From NCBI GenBank assembly GCA_903970465.1, contig CAJCIO010000052.1, positions 1-59,927 on the forward strand: a stretch of 59,927 nucleotides of DNA, given 5' to 3'. This DNA comes from Gammaproteobacteria bacterium. Its GTDB lineage: Bacteria > Pseudomonadota > Gammaproteobacteria > Pseudomonadales > Pseudomonadaceae. The notes under the pieces are model-generated. The model saw only the letters and a program-made list of their open reading frames with translations. It did not search any database and was not told where the DNA came from. The first letter of the stretch is position 1, and each line of letters opens with the position of its first letter. Position numbers and translations under genes: made by a program. Of the stretch, positions 8,245-18,168 are shown piece by piece.

Positions 8245-9552
8245 ATGGACCTTCAATCACTCTGGCTGCGTGCCCAGGATCTCTGGGCCGCGATGGATCA
8301 GCATCCCTGGCTGCACGCCACGTTGGGCCTCATCTTGCTGTTCGGCGTGGCCCTCGCGCTGGGTCGAGTCGCACGCTATGTGATCCTCCACGGCATCAAA
8401 CTGCTCGGCCGCCAGCCGGCGTTGCATTGGCTCAACGATTTTCTGCACAACAAGGTATTCCACCGCCTGGCCCAGACGGTACCGTCCCTGGTGGTGCAGT
8501 TCGGGCTCAATCTGGTGCCAGAGCTGAGCGACGTCGCCCGACACTTCCTCGGCAACGTCGCCCTGGCCTTTACCATCCTGTTCCAGATGCTCGCCCTCGG
8601 CGCCCTGCTCAACGCGCTGCTGGACATCTACGCGCGCACCGAGCACGCCCGCACTCGCTCCATCAAGGGCTATGTGCAACTGGCGAAGATGATCCTCTAC
8701 ATCTTCGGCGCCATTATCATCGTCGCCACCCTGATCGACCGCTCGCCGCTGTTGCTGCTGTCCGGGCTGGGCGCCATGTCTGCAGTCATCCTGCTCGTCT
8801 ACAAGGACACACTGCTGTCCTTCGTGGCCGGCGTGCAACTGACCAGCAACGACATGCTGCGAGTCGGCGACTGGATCGAAGTACCCCAGGTCGGCGCTGA
8901 TGGCGATGTGGTAGATATCACTCTGCATACCGTGAAGGTGCAGAACTTCGACAAGACCATCGTCAGCATTCCTACCTGGCGCTTGATGTCCGAGTCGTTC
9001 AAGAACTGGCGCGGCATGCAGCAGTCTGGCGGCCGGCGTATCAAGCGCAGCCTGTTCATCGATGCCAGCGGCGTGCGTTTTTTGCGCCAGGACGAGATCG
9101 AGCGCCTGACCCAGGTGCATCTGCTGACGGATTACCTGGGCCGCAAGCAGGCCGAACTGCAGAGCTGGAACGCCGCCCAAGGCAACGTGGCCAGTGTTTC
9201 GGCCAATCGCCGCACCATGACCAACCTCGGCACCTTCAGGGCTTATGCGTTGGCATACCTGAAAAGCCACCCGGACATCCAGCCAAACATGACCTGCATG
9301 GTCCGGCAGATGGAAGCCGGCGCCGAGGGCGTCCCGCTGGAGATTTACTGCTTTACGCGCACTACCGCCTGGGTGGAGTACGAGCGGATTCAGGGGGATA
9401 TTTTCGATTATCTGCTGGCCCTGCTCCCGGAGTTCGGGTTGGGGGTGTTTCAGCAGCCGAGTGGCGCGGATATGCGGGTGGGGTTGATGGGGGGAGGTGT
9501 ACGCCTCCCGGAACCAGCCCAACCCACCGTCACCTCTCCATTGCAGGAGTGA
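8245..9552 (+). CDS. MscS-family mechanosensitive ion channel (YbdG-like)
   Basis: A 435-residue membrane protein. About five helices in the first ~180 residues are followed by the MscS beta domain (DTLLSFVAGVQLTSNDMLRVGDWIEVP, about residues 185-240, then the VKVQNFDKTIVSIPTW segment). The long C-terminal region after residue 250 is like E. coli YbdG/MscM, which gates a small-conductance channel under osmotic downshock. The ATG at 8245 (MDLQSL) is chosen; the frame extends to 8062 but runs through the REP element. The C terminus is proline-rich and poorly conserved. Confidence 0.85.
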   Translation: MDLQSLWLRAQDLWAAMDQHPWLHATLGLILLFGVALALGRVARYVILHGIKLLGRQPALHWLNDFLHNKVFHRLAQTVPSLVVQFGLNLVPELSDVARHFLGNVALAFTILFQMLALGALLNALLDIYARTEHARTRSIKGYVQLAKMILYIFGAIIIVATLIDRSPLLLLSGLGAMSAVILLVYKDTLLSFVAGVQLTSNDMLRVGDWIEVPQVGADGDVVDITLHTVKVQNFDKTIVSIPTWRLMSESFKNWRGMQQSGGRRIKRSLFIDASGVRFLRQDEIERLTQVHLLTDYLGRKQAELQSWNAAQGNVASVSANRRTMTNLGTFRAYALAYLKSHPDIQPNMTCMVRQMEAGAEGVPLEIYCFTRTTAWVEYERIQGDIFDYLLALLPEFGLGVFQQPSGADMRVGLMGGGVRLPEPAQPTVTSPLQE

Positions 9553-9636
9553 CAGTGAATGAACGGCACTGCTGTCATTGATGTTGGGAGTGCATAGGAG
9601 CTTGCAGTTTGTGTGAATCTCGTCGCCTAAGGGAAC

Positions 9637-9660
9637 AAGGTCGCAGATGACTGCGACCTT
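9637..9660. terminator. bidirectional hairpin between convergent genes
   Basis: AAGGTCGCAG and CTGCGACCTT form a perfect ten-base-pair stem with an ATGA loop between the MscS-like gene and the converging DMT gene. Neither side has a long T run, so termination may be only partial. Confidence 0.6.
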
Positions 9661-9674
9661 CTCGGACCACTCGC

Positions 9675-10628
9675 CTACTTACGCCGATTATCACTGACTG
9701 AGCTCACCGATCGCCCACGCCGACTGATCCACAATGACGCCAGAATCACCAATCCTCCCAACGCCAACCGCCCCAGCGGCTCGCTCTGATTCCAGATCAA
9801 CAAATTCAGCAACAGCCCCACCGGTACATGCAGGTTGTTCATCACCGCCAAGGTCCCACCGCTGACCTGGCAGGCGCCCTTGTTCCACCAGTACATGCCC
9901 AGCGCCGTGGACACCAGGCCGAGGAACACCAGCACGCCCCATTGCAGCGGCGCCTCTGGCCAGTGATGCAAGTTGCCGAATGCCAGCCAGGCCGGCAGCG
10001 CCACCAGCAATGCCCCGACATAAAAATAGCCGAACCGCCGGTAATGCGGCAGATCACTGGGGTAGCGCGCAATCAGGTGCTTGTACATCACCTGCCCCGC
10101 CGCGTAGGTGAAGTTGGCCAGTTGCAGCAGCAAAAAGCCCATGAAGAAGTCCGAGCTGATGCTGTCGAAGCGAATCACTGCGGCGCCCATCACCGCTACC
10201 AGCGCGGCCACCAACCCCCAGGGATTGAAACGCCGATTGAGCGCGTCCTCGATCAACGTTACGTGCACCGGTGTGAGGATGGTGAACAGCAGCACCTCGG
10301 GCACGGTCAGCACGCGAAAGCTCAAATACAAGCACACGTAGGTGACGCCGAACTGCAAGGCGCCGATCAGCAGCATCGAGCGCATGAACCGCGGCTCGAC
10401 CTGACGCCAACGGGTCAGCGGGATAAATACCAGGCCGGCGAAGAGGATTCGCAGAACCACGGCCAGGTAGCTGTCGACATGACCGGCAAGGTAGACGCCG
10501 ATCAGACTGAAGGAAAATGCCTGGATAAGGGTAACGATCAGAAGGTAGGGCATGACGGCCTTGTGCAGTGAGGCGGCGACCATAGCGGCTCGCTCGGCGT
10601 CAGGCAATTGTTGTGCTGGGTTGGCCAC
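9675..10628 (-). CDS. DMT superfamily (EamA) transporter
   Basis: A 317-residue inner-membrane protein with ten predicted helices in two EamA halves. Features include TVPEVLLFTILTPVHVTLIE in the first half and STALGMYWWNKG in the second. The family exports or imports amino acids, carboxylates or related metabolites; the substrate cannot be told from sequence. The frame starts at a GTG at 10628, but an ATG at 10583 (MVAASLHKAV) preceded by GAGCGAG is also plausible, since neither has an ideal ribosome site. It is divergent from a LysR regulator, which probably controls it. Confidence 0.85.
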   Translation of the reverse strand: MANPAQQLPDAERAAMVAASLHKAVMPYLLIVTLIQAFSFSLIGVYLAGHVDSYLAVVLRILFAGLVFIPLTRWRQVEPRFMRSMLLIGALQFGVTYVCLYLSFRVLTVPEVLLFTILTPVHVTLIEDALNRRFNPWGLVAALVAVMGAAVIRFDSISSDFFMGFLLLQLANFTYAAGQVMYKHLIARYPSDLPHYRRFGYFYVGALLVALPAWLAFGNLHHWPEAPLQWGVLVFLGLVSTALGMYWWNKGACQVSGGTLAVMNNLHVPVGLLLNLLIWNQSEPLGRLALGGLVILASLWISRRGRSVSSVSDNRRK

Positions 10629-10682
10629 TCCGCCTATTAACCTTCGATGAAATATTTGAAAAAAGGCTCGTAATCCATCGAT

Positions 10683-10698
10683 TTAATTGTTTTATTAA
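10683..10698. promoter_or_regulatory. candidate LysR operator dyad
   Basis: TTAAT-N6-ATTAA is a perfect dyad in the 100-base, AT-rich gap between the DMT transporter and the LysR gene. LysR proteins bind T-N11-A dyads in such divergent gaps, so this is a likely site for the adjacent regulator; a functional link is inferred. Confidence 0.45.
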
Positions 10699-10728
10699 CA
10701 AGATGTATCTTAATCAAGAGAGCCGCTC

Positions 10729-11652
10729 ATGAAAGCGCCACGCGTAACCCTCGACCAATGGCGCACGCTTCAGGCAGTGGTCGATCATGGCGGATTCGCC
10801 CAGGCCGCCGAGGCATTGCATCGCTCGCAATCGTCCGTGAGCTACACCGTCGGGCGCATGCAGGAGCAGTTGGGCGTACCGTTGCTGCGTATCGATGGGC
10901 GCAAGGCAGTGCTGACCGAAGCAGGTGGCGTGTTGCTGCGCCGCTCCCGGCAATTGGTCAAGCAAGCCAGCCAGCTGGAAGACCTGGCGCTGCACATGGA
11001 ACAGGGCTGGGAGGCGGAAGTCCGGCTGGTGGTCGACGCCGCCTACCCCAGTGCACGGCTGGTCCACGCGCTGACGGCCTTCATGCCGCAAAGCCGCGGC
11101 TGCCGCGTGCGCTTGCGCGAAGAAGTGCTGTCGGGCGTCGAGGAGGTGCTGCACGAAGGCATCGCCGACCTCGCCATCAGCGGCTACAACATTCCCGGCT
11201 ACCTGGGCACGGAAATGAACGCCGTGGAATTCGTCGCCGTTGCCCACCCCGATCACGCGCTGCACAAGATGAATCGCACGCTGAATTTTCAGGACCTCGA
11301 AAGTCAGCTTCAGGTCGTGATCCGCGATTCCGGGCGCCAGCAACCCCGCGATGTCGGCTGGCTCGGCGCCGAACAGCGCTGGACCGTCGGCAGCCTCGGT
11401 ACCGCCACCACCTTTGTCAGCAGTGGCCTGGGTTTCGCCTGGTTGCCTCGGCACATGATCAGCCGGGAGCTGCGCGAGGGCGTGCTCAAGCCGCTGCCCC
11501 TGGATCAGGGCGGCTCGCGCCATCCGCTGTTCTACCTATACTCGAACAAGGATAAACCTCTCGGCCCGGCGACCCAGATTCTCATCGAGTTGTTACGCAC
11601 CTTCGATACCACGCCGCTGAGCACCCTGGAAGCCACTGCGCTGACCGTCTGA
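10729..11652 (+). CDS. LysR family transcriptional regulator
   Basis: A 307-residue regulator. The winged helix-turn-helix covers residues 1-65 (WRTLQAVVDHGGFAQAAEAL followed by HRSQSSVSYTVGRMQEQLGV), and the rest is a periplasmic-binding-like effector domain. It ends in a short tail after the second lobe. It is divergent from the DMT transporter, whose expression it probably controls in response to an unknown metabolite. The hydrolase begins 12 bases downstream, so this gene may be the first of a small operon with the hydrolase and the cyclophilin. Confidence 0.9.
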   Translation: MKAPRVTLDQWRTLQAVVDHGGFAQAAEALHRSQSSVSYTVGRMQEQLGVPLLRIDGRKAVLTEAGGVLLRRSRQLVKQASQLEDLALHMEQGWEAEVRLVVDAAYPSARLVHALTAFMPQSRGCRVRLREEVLSGVEEVLHEGIADLAISGYNIPGYLGTEMNAVEFVAVAHPDHALHKMNRTLNFQDLESQLQVVIRDSGRQQPRDVGWLGAEQRWTVGSLGTATTFVSSGLGFAWLPRHMISRELREGVLKPLPLDQGGSRHPLFYLYSNKDKPLGPATQILIELLRTFDTTPLSTLEATALTV

Positions 11653-11664
11653 CAAGGAAGCCAC

Positions 11665-12468
11665 ATGGCTCGCTTCGATCACCAAGGCTGCGCCCTGCAC
11701 TATGAAGTCATCGGCCATGGCAGCCCGGTACTGCTGTTGCATGGCCTCGGCTCCAGCTGTCTGGACTGGGAATACCAGACCGAGGCGTTGGCGGCTCACT
11801 ACAGAGTCATCATGCTCGACCTGCGTGGCCATGGCCAATCTGCCAAGCCTCGCGAGCGCTACAGCATCGAAGGTTTCAGCGTCGATGTCATCGCCCTGCT
11901 CGAACACCTGGGCTGCGGGCCGGTCCATCTGGTCGGCCTGTCGATGGGCGGCATGATCGGTTTTCAGTTGGCGGTGGATCACCCCCAGTGGCTCAAGAGC
12001 CTGTGCATCGTCAACAGTGGCCCACAGGTCAAGCTAAGCTCCCCGCGCGATTACTGGCAGTGGTTCAAGCGCTGGAGCCTGATGCGTGTGGCCAGCATGG
12101 GCACCATCGGCATCGCGCTGGGCAAGAATCTTTTTCCCAAACCTGAGCAGGGCGCACTGCGCGCCAAGGTCGCCGAGCGCTGGGCCAACAATGACAAACG
12201 GGCCTATCTCGCCAGCTTCGACGCCATCGTCGGCTGGGGTGTGCAGGAACGTCTCGGCGCCATCGACTGTCCTACCCTTGTGATCAGCGCCGACAACGAT
12301 TACACCCCGGTGGCGGTAAAAGAACATTACGTCACACTCATTCCGGACGCGCATCTGGTAGTCATCGACGATTCGCGTCACGCTACACCGCTGGATCAAC
12401 CAGACCGCTTCAACCAAATCCTGCTGCGCTTCATCGCTACGGCAGACAACACCTTCAAGGATCAATGA
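11665..12468 (+). CDS. alpha/beta hydrolase
   Basis: A 267-residue cytoplasmic alpha/beta hydrolase. The HG oxyanion motif is in LLLHGLGSS (about residues 23-31), the nucleophile is Ser93 in GLSMGG, an acid is expected in ISADNDYTP near residue 210, and His239 is in [10 protein letters not shown]. The family includes esterases, lipases and 3-oxoadipate enol-lactonase-like enzymes; the substrate is unknown. It starts 12 bases after the LysR gene and ends four bases before the cyclophilin, so translation is probably coupled. Confidence 0.88.
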   Translation: MARFDHQGCALHYEVIGHGSPVLLLHGLGSSCLDWEYQTEALAAHYRVIMLDLRGHGQSAKPRERYSIEGFSVDVIALLEHLGCGPVHLVGLSMGGMIGFQLAVDHPQWLKSLCIVNSGPQVKLSSPRDYWQWFKRWSLMRVASMGTIGIALGKNLFPKPEQGALRAKVAERWANNDKRAYLASFDAIVGWGVQERLGAIDCPTLVISADNDYTPVAVKEHYVTLIPDAHLVVIDDSRHATPLDQPDRFNQILLRFIATADNTFKDQ

Positions 12469-12472
12469 GTCC

Positions 12473-13045
12473 ATGTTCAAAAAAATCCTGATCGCCGCTT
12501 CCGCCCTGCTCTTCACCGCCAACCTGATGGCTGCGCAACCGGCCGGTGGCAACAAGCCTCATGTATTGCTGCACACCAGCAACGGCGACATCGAGCTGGA
12601 GCTGAATGGCGATAAAGCGCCTATCAGCACAAAGAATTTCCTCGCGTATGTCGACAAGGGCTTCTATACCAACACCATTTTTCACCGTGTGATCCCCAAC
12701 TTCATGATTCAGGGTGGCGGCTTCACCCAGCAGATGCAGGAAAAAGACACCAACCCGCCGATCAAGAACGAAGCCAACAACGGCCTCGAGAATGCGCGTG
12801 GCACGATCGCCATGGCCCGCACCAATGATCCTGACTCGGCCACCAGCCAGTTCTACATCAACCATCGCGACAACGACTCGCTCAACTACGCCCCCGGTAA
12901 CGCCGGCTACGCGGTGTTCGGCAAAGTGGTCAAGGGCATGGATGTCGTCGACATCATTGCCAACACCACCACCACGACCAAGAGCGGCATGCAGAACGTG
13001 CCCATCGACCCCGTGATCATCCTCTCGGCCAAACGCATCGACTGA
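12473..13045 (+). CDS. periplasmic peptidyl-prolyl isomerase (cyclophilin, PpiA-like)
   Basis: A 190-residue cyclophilin with a cleavable signal peptide ([17 protein letters not shown]). Residues ~27-185 form the cyclophilin domain, with [16 protein letters not shown] at the active site and [17 protein letters not shown] in the core. It catalyses cis-trans isomerisation of prolyl bonds in exported proteins. The size fits the short bacterial PpiA class. It starts four bases after the hydrolase gene; a 48-base gap separates it from the ABC exporter. Confidence 0.92.
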   Translation: MFKKILIAASALLFTANLMAAQPAGGNKPHVLLHTSNGDIELELNGDKAPISTKNFLAYVDKGFYTNTIFHRVIPNFMIQGGGFTQQMQEKDTNPPIKNEANNGLENARGTIAMARTNDPDSATSQFYINHRDNDSLNYAPGNAGYAVFGKVVKGMDVVDIIANTTTTTKSGMQNVPIDPVIILSAKRID

Positions 13046-13093
13046 CGCTGAGCCCGCCAGGACCGTCCCAATTGCACAGGAGAGCCCGCCCCC

Positions 13094-14926
13094 ATGATCT
13101 ACCGCCGTTTTGAGCAATGGATCGATATTTTCCGCGAAGCTCCAACCGAGTCCCCGCCCAACAAGGTCCTGGCGTTCTACATCTACTACCTGCGTCAGGT
13201 CTGGCCGACGTTCGCTGTGCTGTTGGTGGTCGGCCTGATCGGCGCGCTGATCGAAGTCGCGCTGTTCCGCTACCTCAGCCGCATCATAGACATGGCGCAG
13301 GGCACGCCCAACGTGCACTTCTTCCAGGACAACGCTCTCGAGCTGGCCTGGATGCTGGTGGTCACCCTGGTGCTGAGGCCGATCTTCATCGGCTTGCACG
13401 ACCTGCTCGTGCACCAGACCATCAGCCCCGGCATGACCAGCATGATCCGCTGGCAGAACCACAACTACGTGCTCAAGCAGAGCATGAACTTCTTCCATAG
13501 CGACTTCGCCGGGCGCATCGCCCAACGCATAATGCAGACCGGCAACTCGTTGCGCGACTCGGCCGTGGCCGCCGTCGACGCCCTGTGGCACGTGCTGATC
13601 TACTCCATCAGCGCCCTGGTGCTGTTCGCCGAGGCAGACTGGCGCCTGATGATCCCGCTGATCTGCTGGATCGGCCTGTACATTCTGTCGCTGTGTTACT
13701 TCGTGCCGCGGGTCAAGGAGCGCTCGGTAATCTCCTCCGATGCCCGCTCCAAGTTGATGGGACGCATCGTCGATGGCTACTCCAACATCGCCACCCTCAA
13801 GCTGTTCGCTCACACCAGCATGGAGCAGCAGTACGCGCGCGAAGCACTGACCGAACAGACGGAAAAAACCCAGATGGCCAGCCGGGTCATCACCAGCATG
13901 GATTTCGCCATCACCGCCATCAACGGGCTGTTGATCGTCGGCACCACCGGGCTGGCCTTGTGGCTGTGGACCCAATCGCTGATCTCGGTGGGCGCCATCG
14001 CTCTGGCGACTGGCCTGGTGATTCGTATCGTCAACATGTCCGGCTGGATCATGTGGGTAGTCAACGGCATCTTCGAGAACATCGGTATGGTTCAGGACGG
14101 CCTGCAGACCATCGCCCAGCCCGTGACCGTCACCGATCCTCCCGGCGCTCCACCGCTCAAGGTCAGCCGCGGCAACGTACGCTTCGAAAGCGTCGACTTC
14201 AGCTACGGCAAAGGCGCGAACATCATCGATGGCCTGACCCTGGATATTCGCCCCGGCGAAAAAATCGGCCTGATCGGGCCTTCTGGTGCGGGCAAGTCGA
14301 CCTTGGTCAATCTGCTGCTGCGTCTCTATGACCTGCCTGCCGGACGCATCGTCATCGATGGGCAGGACATCGCCAACGTCACCCAGGAGAGCCTGCGGGC
14401 ACAGATCGGCCTGATCACCCAGGACACTTCGCTGCTGCACCGCTCGATCCTCGACAACCTGCGCTACGGCAAGCCGAACGCCACGGAGGAACAGGTCTGG
14501 GATGCAGTCCGCAAAGCCCGCGCCGAAGAGTTCATCCCGCTGCTATCGGATTCCGAAGGCCGTACCGGTTTCGAAGCCCATGTAGGCGAGCGTGGCGTGA
14601 AGATTTCCGGTGGTCAGCGTCAGCGCATCGCGATCGCGCGGGTACTGCTCAAGAACGCGCCGATCCTGATCATGGACGAAGCCACTTCAGCGCTGGATTC
14701 GGAAGTCGAAGCAGCGATCCAGGAAAGCCTGGAGACGCTGATGAAGGGCAAGACGGTGATCGCTATCGCGCACCGGCTGTCGACAATCGCCAAGATGGAT
14801 CGGCTGGTGGTACTGCAGCATGGGCGTATCGTCGAAGTCGGCAGCCATGCCGAGTTGCTGGCCCAACAGGGGCTCTATGCGCGGCTGTGGCATCACCAGA
14901 CAGGTGGGTTTGTCGGTATCGATTGA
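13094..14926 (+). CDS. ABC exporter, fused permease and ATPase
   Basis: A 610-residue half-exporter of the MsbA/multidrug class. Six helices (about 35-325) are followed by a nucleotide-binding domain with Walker A GPSGAGKST (about 396), signature ISGGQRQRIAIAR, Walker B ILIMDEATSALD and H-loop IAHRLSTI. It acts as a homodimer in the inner membrane and may export lipid, peptide or drug; the substrate is not visible. The ATG at 13094 is preceded by AGGAGAGCCCG. A REP-like palindrome follows and the next gene converges. Confidence 0.9.
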   Translation: MIYRRFEQWIDIFREAPTESPPNKVLAFYIYYLRQVWPTFAVLLVVGLIGALIEVALFRYLSRIIDMAQGTPNVHFFQDNALELAWMLVVTLVLRPIFIGLHDLLVHQTISPGMTSMIRWQNHNYVLKQSMNFFHSDFAGRIAQRIMQTGNSLRDSAVAAVDALWHVLIYSISALVLFAEADWRLMIPLICWIGLYILSLCYFVPRVKERSVISSDARSKLMGRIVDGYSNIATLKLFAHTSMEQQYAREALTEQTEKTQMASRVITSMDFAITAINGLLIVGTTGLALWLWTQSLISVGAIALATGLVIRIVNMSGWIMWVVNGIFENIGMVQDGLQTIAQPVTVTDPPGAPPLKVSRGNVRFESVDFSYGKGANIIDGLTLDIRPGEKIGLIGPSGAGKSTLVNLLLRLYDLPAGRIVIDGQDIANVTQESLRAQIGLITQDTSLLHRSILDNLRYGKPNATEEQVWDAVRKARAEEFIPLLSDSEGRTGFEAHVGERGVKISGGQRQRIAIARVLLKNAPILIMDEATSALDSEVEAAIQESLETLMKGKTVIAIAHRLSTIAKMDRLVVLQHGRIVEVGSHAELLAQQGLYARLWHHQTGGFVGID

Positions 14927-14933
14927 TTAGCCT

Positions 14934-15008
14934 GTAGCGAGGAGGCTTGCCACCGAAAACATACCGGCCTCCTCGCTGGGCCGGATCGGGGGCAAGCCCC
15001 CTCGCTAC
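14934..15008. repeat. REP-like palindrome, 'GGGGGCTTGCCCCC' family
   Basis: GTAGCGAGGAGGCTTGCC and the inverted GGGGGCAAGCCCCCTCGCTAC frame this convergent gap. It belongs to a second repeat family also seen at 31091, 34134 and 58900, distinct in sequence from the GCCTCTTCGCGAGC family. Confidence 0.75.
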
Positions 15009-15010
15009 AT

Positions 15011-16135
15011 TTATGTCTGCCGATAGGGCAGCGCCGCCCGCGCCTCCTCGGCATAAGCCATCACCCCCACCCGCTCCTGTTCCAGAAACTCTTGCACGGC
15101 TGCTTCCAACCCAGGATGCGTCAGGTAATGCCACGACCGAGTAATGGTGGGCTCAAAGCCGCGAATCAGTTTGTGCTCACCCTGAGCACCGGCGTCAAAA
15201 CGCTTGATCCCCTCCGTGATCGCGTACTCCATGCCCTGGTAGAAACACGTCTCGAAGTGCAGCCGGTCAAATTCCGCCAGGCAGCCCCAGTAACGACCAT
15301 ACAAACTGTCGCCGCCCACCAGGCTGAAGGCCATGGCCACCGGACGCGAGTCTTGCAGGGCGAACACCACGCGAATCATCTCGGGCATGCGCTCGGCCAG
15401 CAGACTGAAAAACTCCCTCGTCAGGTAAGGCGACTGCCCGCGCACCGCATAGGTATTGGCGTAACACAGATAGACGAAATCCCAATCCAGCTCGTTCAGC
15501 TCGCGCCCTTCACGCCAGTCAAACACCATGCCCTGGGCTGCCACCTGTTCGCGTTCCTTGCGCATCTGCTTGCGCTTACGTGAACTGAGGGTGTCGAGAA
15601 AGTCCTGGAAATCCCGATAGCCGCGGTTGTGCCAGTGATACTGACAACCCAATCGCTCAAGCCAGCCCGATTGACCGCGCATATGCTCGTCGAGGGCCGG
15701 CTCGGTGAAATTCAAATGGGCGCTGGACAGCCCCTCTGCCTGCAGATAACCCGGCAAGTCACGCAGCAAGGCCATGCCGTCTTCCAGGTTGCGAGCCAGC
15801 AGGCGCGGCCCGGTCACCGGACTGAACGGCACGGCGCAGAGCAGCTTGGGATAGTAGGCAATGCCGGCACGTCGGCATGCGTCGGCCCAACCGTGGTCGA
15901 AGACGTACTCGCCGTAGGAATGCCATTTACGATACGCCGGCAGCGCTGCCACGAGCTGTCCATCCTGCTCCAGCAGCCGATGCTCGGCGCGCCAGCCTGA
16001 TTGGGCCCCAAGGCTGCCGCTGTCCTCCAGGGAGGAGAGAAACCCGTGGCGCAAGAACGGCTGAGGTGCGTCCAGCAAGGCATCCCACTGGGTGGGGAGG
16101 ACCTCAGCAAGGCTGGAAATAATACGAACGGACAT
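15011..16135 (-). CDS. FemAB-like GNAT acyltransferase (PF04339 type)
   Basis: A 374-residue protein of the 'peptidoglycan biosynthesis/recognition' FemAB-like family, two fused GNAT folds. Typical segments are FLRHGFLSSLEDSGS near the N terminus, the SSRKRKQMRKEREQ basic helix in the middle, and RFDAGAQGEHKLIRGFEP near the C terminus. Proposed roles are transfer of an amino acid or acyl group to an amine; no substrate is established. It is monocistronic and lies between a REP and a terminator that serves the oprD-type gene. Confidence 0.85.
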   Translation of the reverse strand: MSVRIISSLAEVLPTQWDALLDAPQPFLRHGFLSSLEDSGSLGAQSGWRAEHRLLEQDGQLVAALPAYRKWHSYGEYVFDHGWADACRRAGIAYYPKLLCAVPFSPVTGPRLLARNLEDGMALLRDLPGYLQAEGLSSAHLNFTEPALDEHMRGQSGWLERLGCQYHWHNRGYRDFQDFLDTLSSRKRKQMRKEREQVAAQGMVFDWREGRELNELDWDFVYLCYANTYAVRGQSPYLTREFFSLLAERMPEMIRVVFALQDSRPVAMAFSLVGGDSLYGRYWGCLAEFDRLHFETCFYQGMEYAITEGIKRFDAGAQGEHKLIRGFEPTITRSWHYLTHPGLEAAVQEFLEQERVGVMAYAEEARAALPYRQT

Positions 16136-16234
16136 GACCCACCTCGACGCAAGAATAGGTCGAGTATCAGCAGATAGAACCCGCCTCGCAAGGCAGCAGA
16201 AGGATTTTCATCCAGAGTTGGACAATCGGTGCCC

Positions 16235-16270
16235 ATAAAAAAGGCCGACAGAGTGGGCGCCCTGCCGGCC
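16235..16270 (-). terminator. terminator of the oprD-type porin gene
   Basis: On the minus strand GGCCGGCAG and CTGTCGGCC pair around a GGGCGCCCACT loop, followed by six T residues. It lies about 135 bases beyond the porin stop and before the FemAB-like gene on the same strand. Confidence 0.75.
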
Positions 16271-16405
16271 AAAATGATTGTAGGAGCAATCAAGGCTGAA
16301 TATTAACAGCACTGATCAGCGAAAAACTTTAAACATCCTTCACTGAAACTTTATATTTAAACTCTATGACATGATTAACAGCCACTTAACATCAACTCTA
16401 TAAAA

Positions 16406-17725
16406 TCAGAAAATATTCAACGGGTATTCGGTAATCAGGCGCGTCTGAATCAGCTTGCCACCGGTGGACGCATCGCCGTCGTGCCAGGCTTCGCGCAGGT
16501 GGAAGGTCAGGTTCTTCGCTGGGCCTGATTGCACCGCGTATTTCACCTCGGCATCGGTTTCGTGTTCGCTGTCATCCGCCCCATAGAAATTGACGTATGC
16601 CGAAGAGCTGTCGACGTGGGTGCCATCAATGCCATAACCGCGGATATGACGAGCCATGAAGCCCAGCCCAGGTACGCCGTAGTGAGTCATGTCGAGGTCG
16701 TAACGAAGCTGGAAGGAGCGCTCGTTCGGACCGTTGAAGTCGGAGTACTGCACCGAGTCCGCCAGGCTGATCGAATTGCCGTAGCGGCCGGCAGCATCGT
16801 TGTCACCAAAGCCGACATAGTCGAACGGCTCGTCGCCGTTGATCTTCTGCCCGGCGAGGGTGAAGGTATGCGCACCCAAGGTGTAAGCCGCAGACAGCGA
16901 CGTCGCGGTGGTGTTGATGGTACCGGCCTTGGCGTCGCCGTCATCGAGCGTACGGTACAGGTTGAAGTCCACCGCCACTGCCTGATTATCAGTGATCGGA
17001 TGAACGAGGTTCAGGTTCAGGTAGTACTGGTTCCACACGTCTTCGAGGTGAGCCCCATACAGCGAAGCGGTGAACTCTTTGCTGAACTGGTACTTGGCGC
17101 CGGCATAACTCGCCGAACTGGTATCGACCTTGGCGTAACTGGCCATGATGTTACCGCTATGCGCAGCGGTGGTGGTGCCAGTGCCCGACGTAAAGTGACC
17201 TGCCTCCAGGTTCAGGCCCGCCCACTCGTGACTGGTGATCAAGAAGCCGGATGCGGTTTGCGGCATCAGGTAATTGTCGGCGGTGGCGAAGACCGGCGCG
17301 CTCGGTTGCAGATCGCCCACCTTCAACTGGGTGTTGGACACCTGGAACTTGATGTCGCCGCCGCCCTTGGCGAGGCCGTGTTTCGGATCACCGTCGTTGT
17401 CGGTCGGAATGGTCGGGCCGCCCGCACGGTCGGTATTGCCATCGATACGCAACGCCAGGTCTGCGAAAGCGTCGACACCCACGCCCACAGTGCCTTGGGT
17501 AAAGCCCGAGCTGAAGTTGGCCATCAGTGCCTGGCTCCAGTCACGGGTGTGGTCGCCGCCCCCGGTCTGGTTCCAGAACACATTGCGGTTCAGCAGATTC
17601 AAGCTGCTGCCATCCACAAAACCTTTGGTGTCAGATTGATCACTGGCCTGGGCCAATGCGGGCAATGCCATCACTACAGCTGCGGCCATGGCGCTCAATT
17701 GAAGCGTATTGAAGATTTTTCTCAT
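16406..17725 (-). CDS. OprD family outer-membrane porin
   Basis: A 439-residue barrel protein with a signal peptide (MAAAVVMALPALAQAS) and the OprD-family N terminus (DGSSLNLLNRNVFWNQ). The end (LITEYPLNIF) has the C-terminal Phe needed for barrel insertion. OprD/Occ porins let in basic amino acids or carboxylates; the subclass cannot be set here. It is divergent from a second porin, with a 440-base gap between them, and has its own terminator at 16235. Confidence 0.92.
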   Translation of the reverse strand: MRKIFNTLQLSAMAAAVVMALPALAQASDQSDTKGFVDGSSLNLLNRNVFWNQTGGGDHTRDWSQALMANFSSGFTQGTVGVGVDAFADLALRIDGNTDRAGGPTIPTDNDGDPKHGLAKGGGDIKFQVSNTQLKVGDLQPSAPVFATADNYLMPQTASGFLITSHEWAGLNLEAGHFTSGTGTTTAAHSGNIMASYAKVDTSSASYAGAKYQFSKEFTASLYGAHLEDVWNQYYLNLNLVHPITDNQAVAVDFNLYRTLDDGDAKAGTINTTATSLSAAYTLGAHTFTLAGQKINGDEPFDYVGFGDNDAAGRYGNSISLADSVQYSDFNGPNERSFQLRYDLDMTHYGVPGLGFMARHIRGYGIDGTHVDSSSAYVNFYGADDSEHETDAEVKYAVQSGPAKNLTFHLREAWHDGDASTGGKLIQTRLITEYPLNIF

Positions 17726-18168
17726 TTTATGTCACTCCCCTGCACGAAAATCGTGTAGCGGCATTAAGACGAGCACGTGGTATCGCCACCAATGAAACTG
17801 GATTAAGAAATCGCTATGGAGATTTATGTAAATTAATTATTTATGACAAAGGAACTCTGTTGTCGTCAAAACGACCCTGAAATCGATGTCGGCCCGCGCA
17901 TGTGAAAAATCCGTGAACGCCACGGGTTCCCTGACGTTGTCGGCTTTGAATACCCTGTTAAAAACCGCCGCGACCGCTCTATTTCGCCCCTTTCGAAATC
18001 CAAACCGCTTCATCTTTCCGCTATCAAACAGCCATCTCTCTGTCATAAGCCCTAGCAATACTGGCGCCTGTTTTTAGAACCGGGGGTGCTAAGCCCCCCA
18101 CACGACCGGGCCTTGCGCTCGGCGTGCATTCAGGCGTTTTCGCCGTATTAGAGTTGGGGAGTTCACAC
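17726..18168. promoter_or_regulatory. divergent regulatory region between two porin genes
   Basis: This 443-base gap has an AT-rich stretch (about 17800-17850) next to the oprD-type gene and a more GC-rich leader near the other porin. The latter holds a strong hairpin, GGGGGTGC-TAA-GCCCCCC, at 18082-18099. It has no T run, so it is more likely a leader structure than a terminator. No clear sigma-70 or sigma-54 promoter was identified. Confidence 0.5.

Noticed and set aside
12455..14440. Long minus-strand open frame opposite the cyclophilin and ABC exporter genes
   Set aside because: It lies antisense to two well-supported genes and is open because of high GC at third codon positions; the protein is low-complexity and matches no family.
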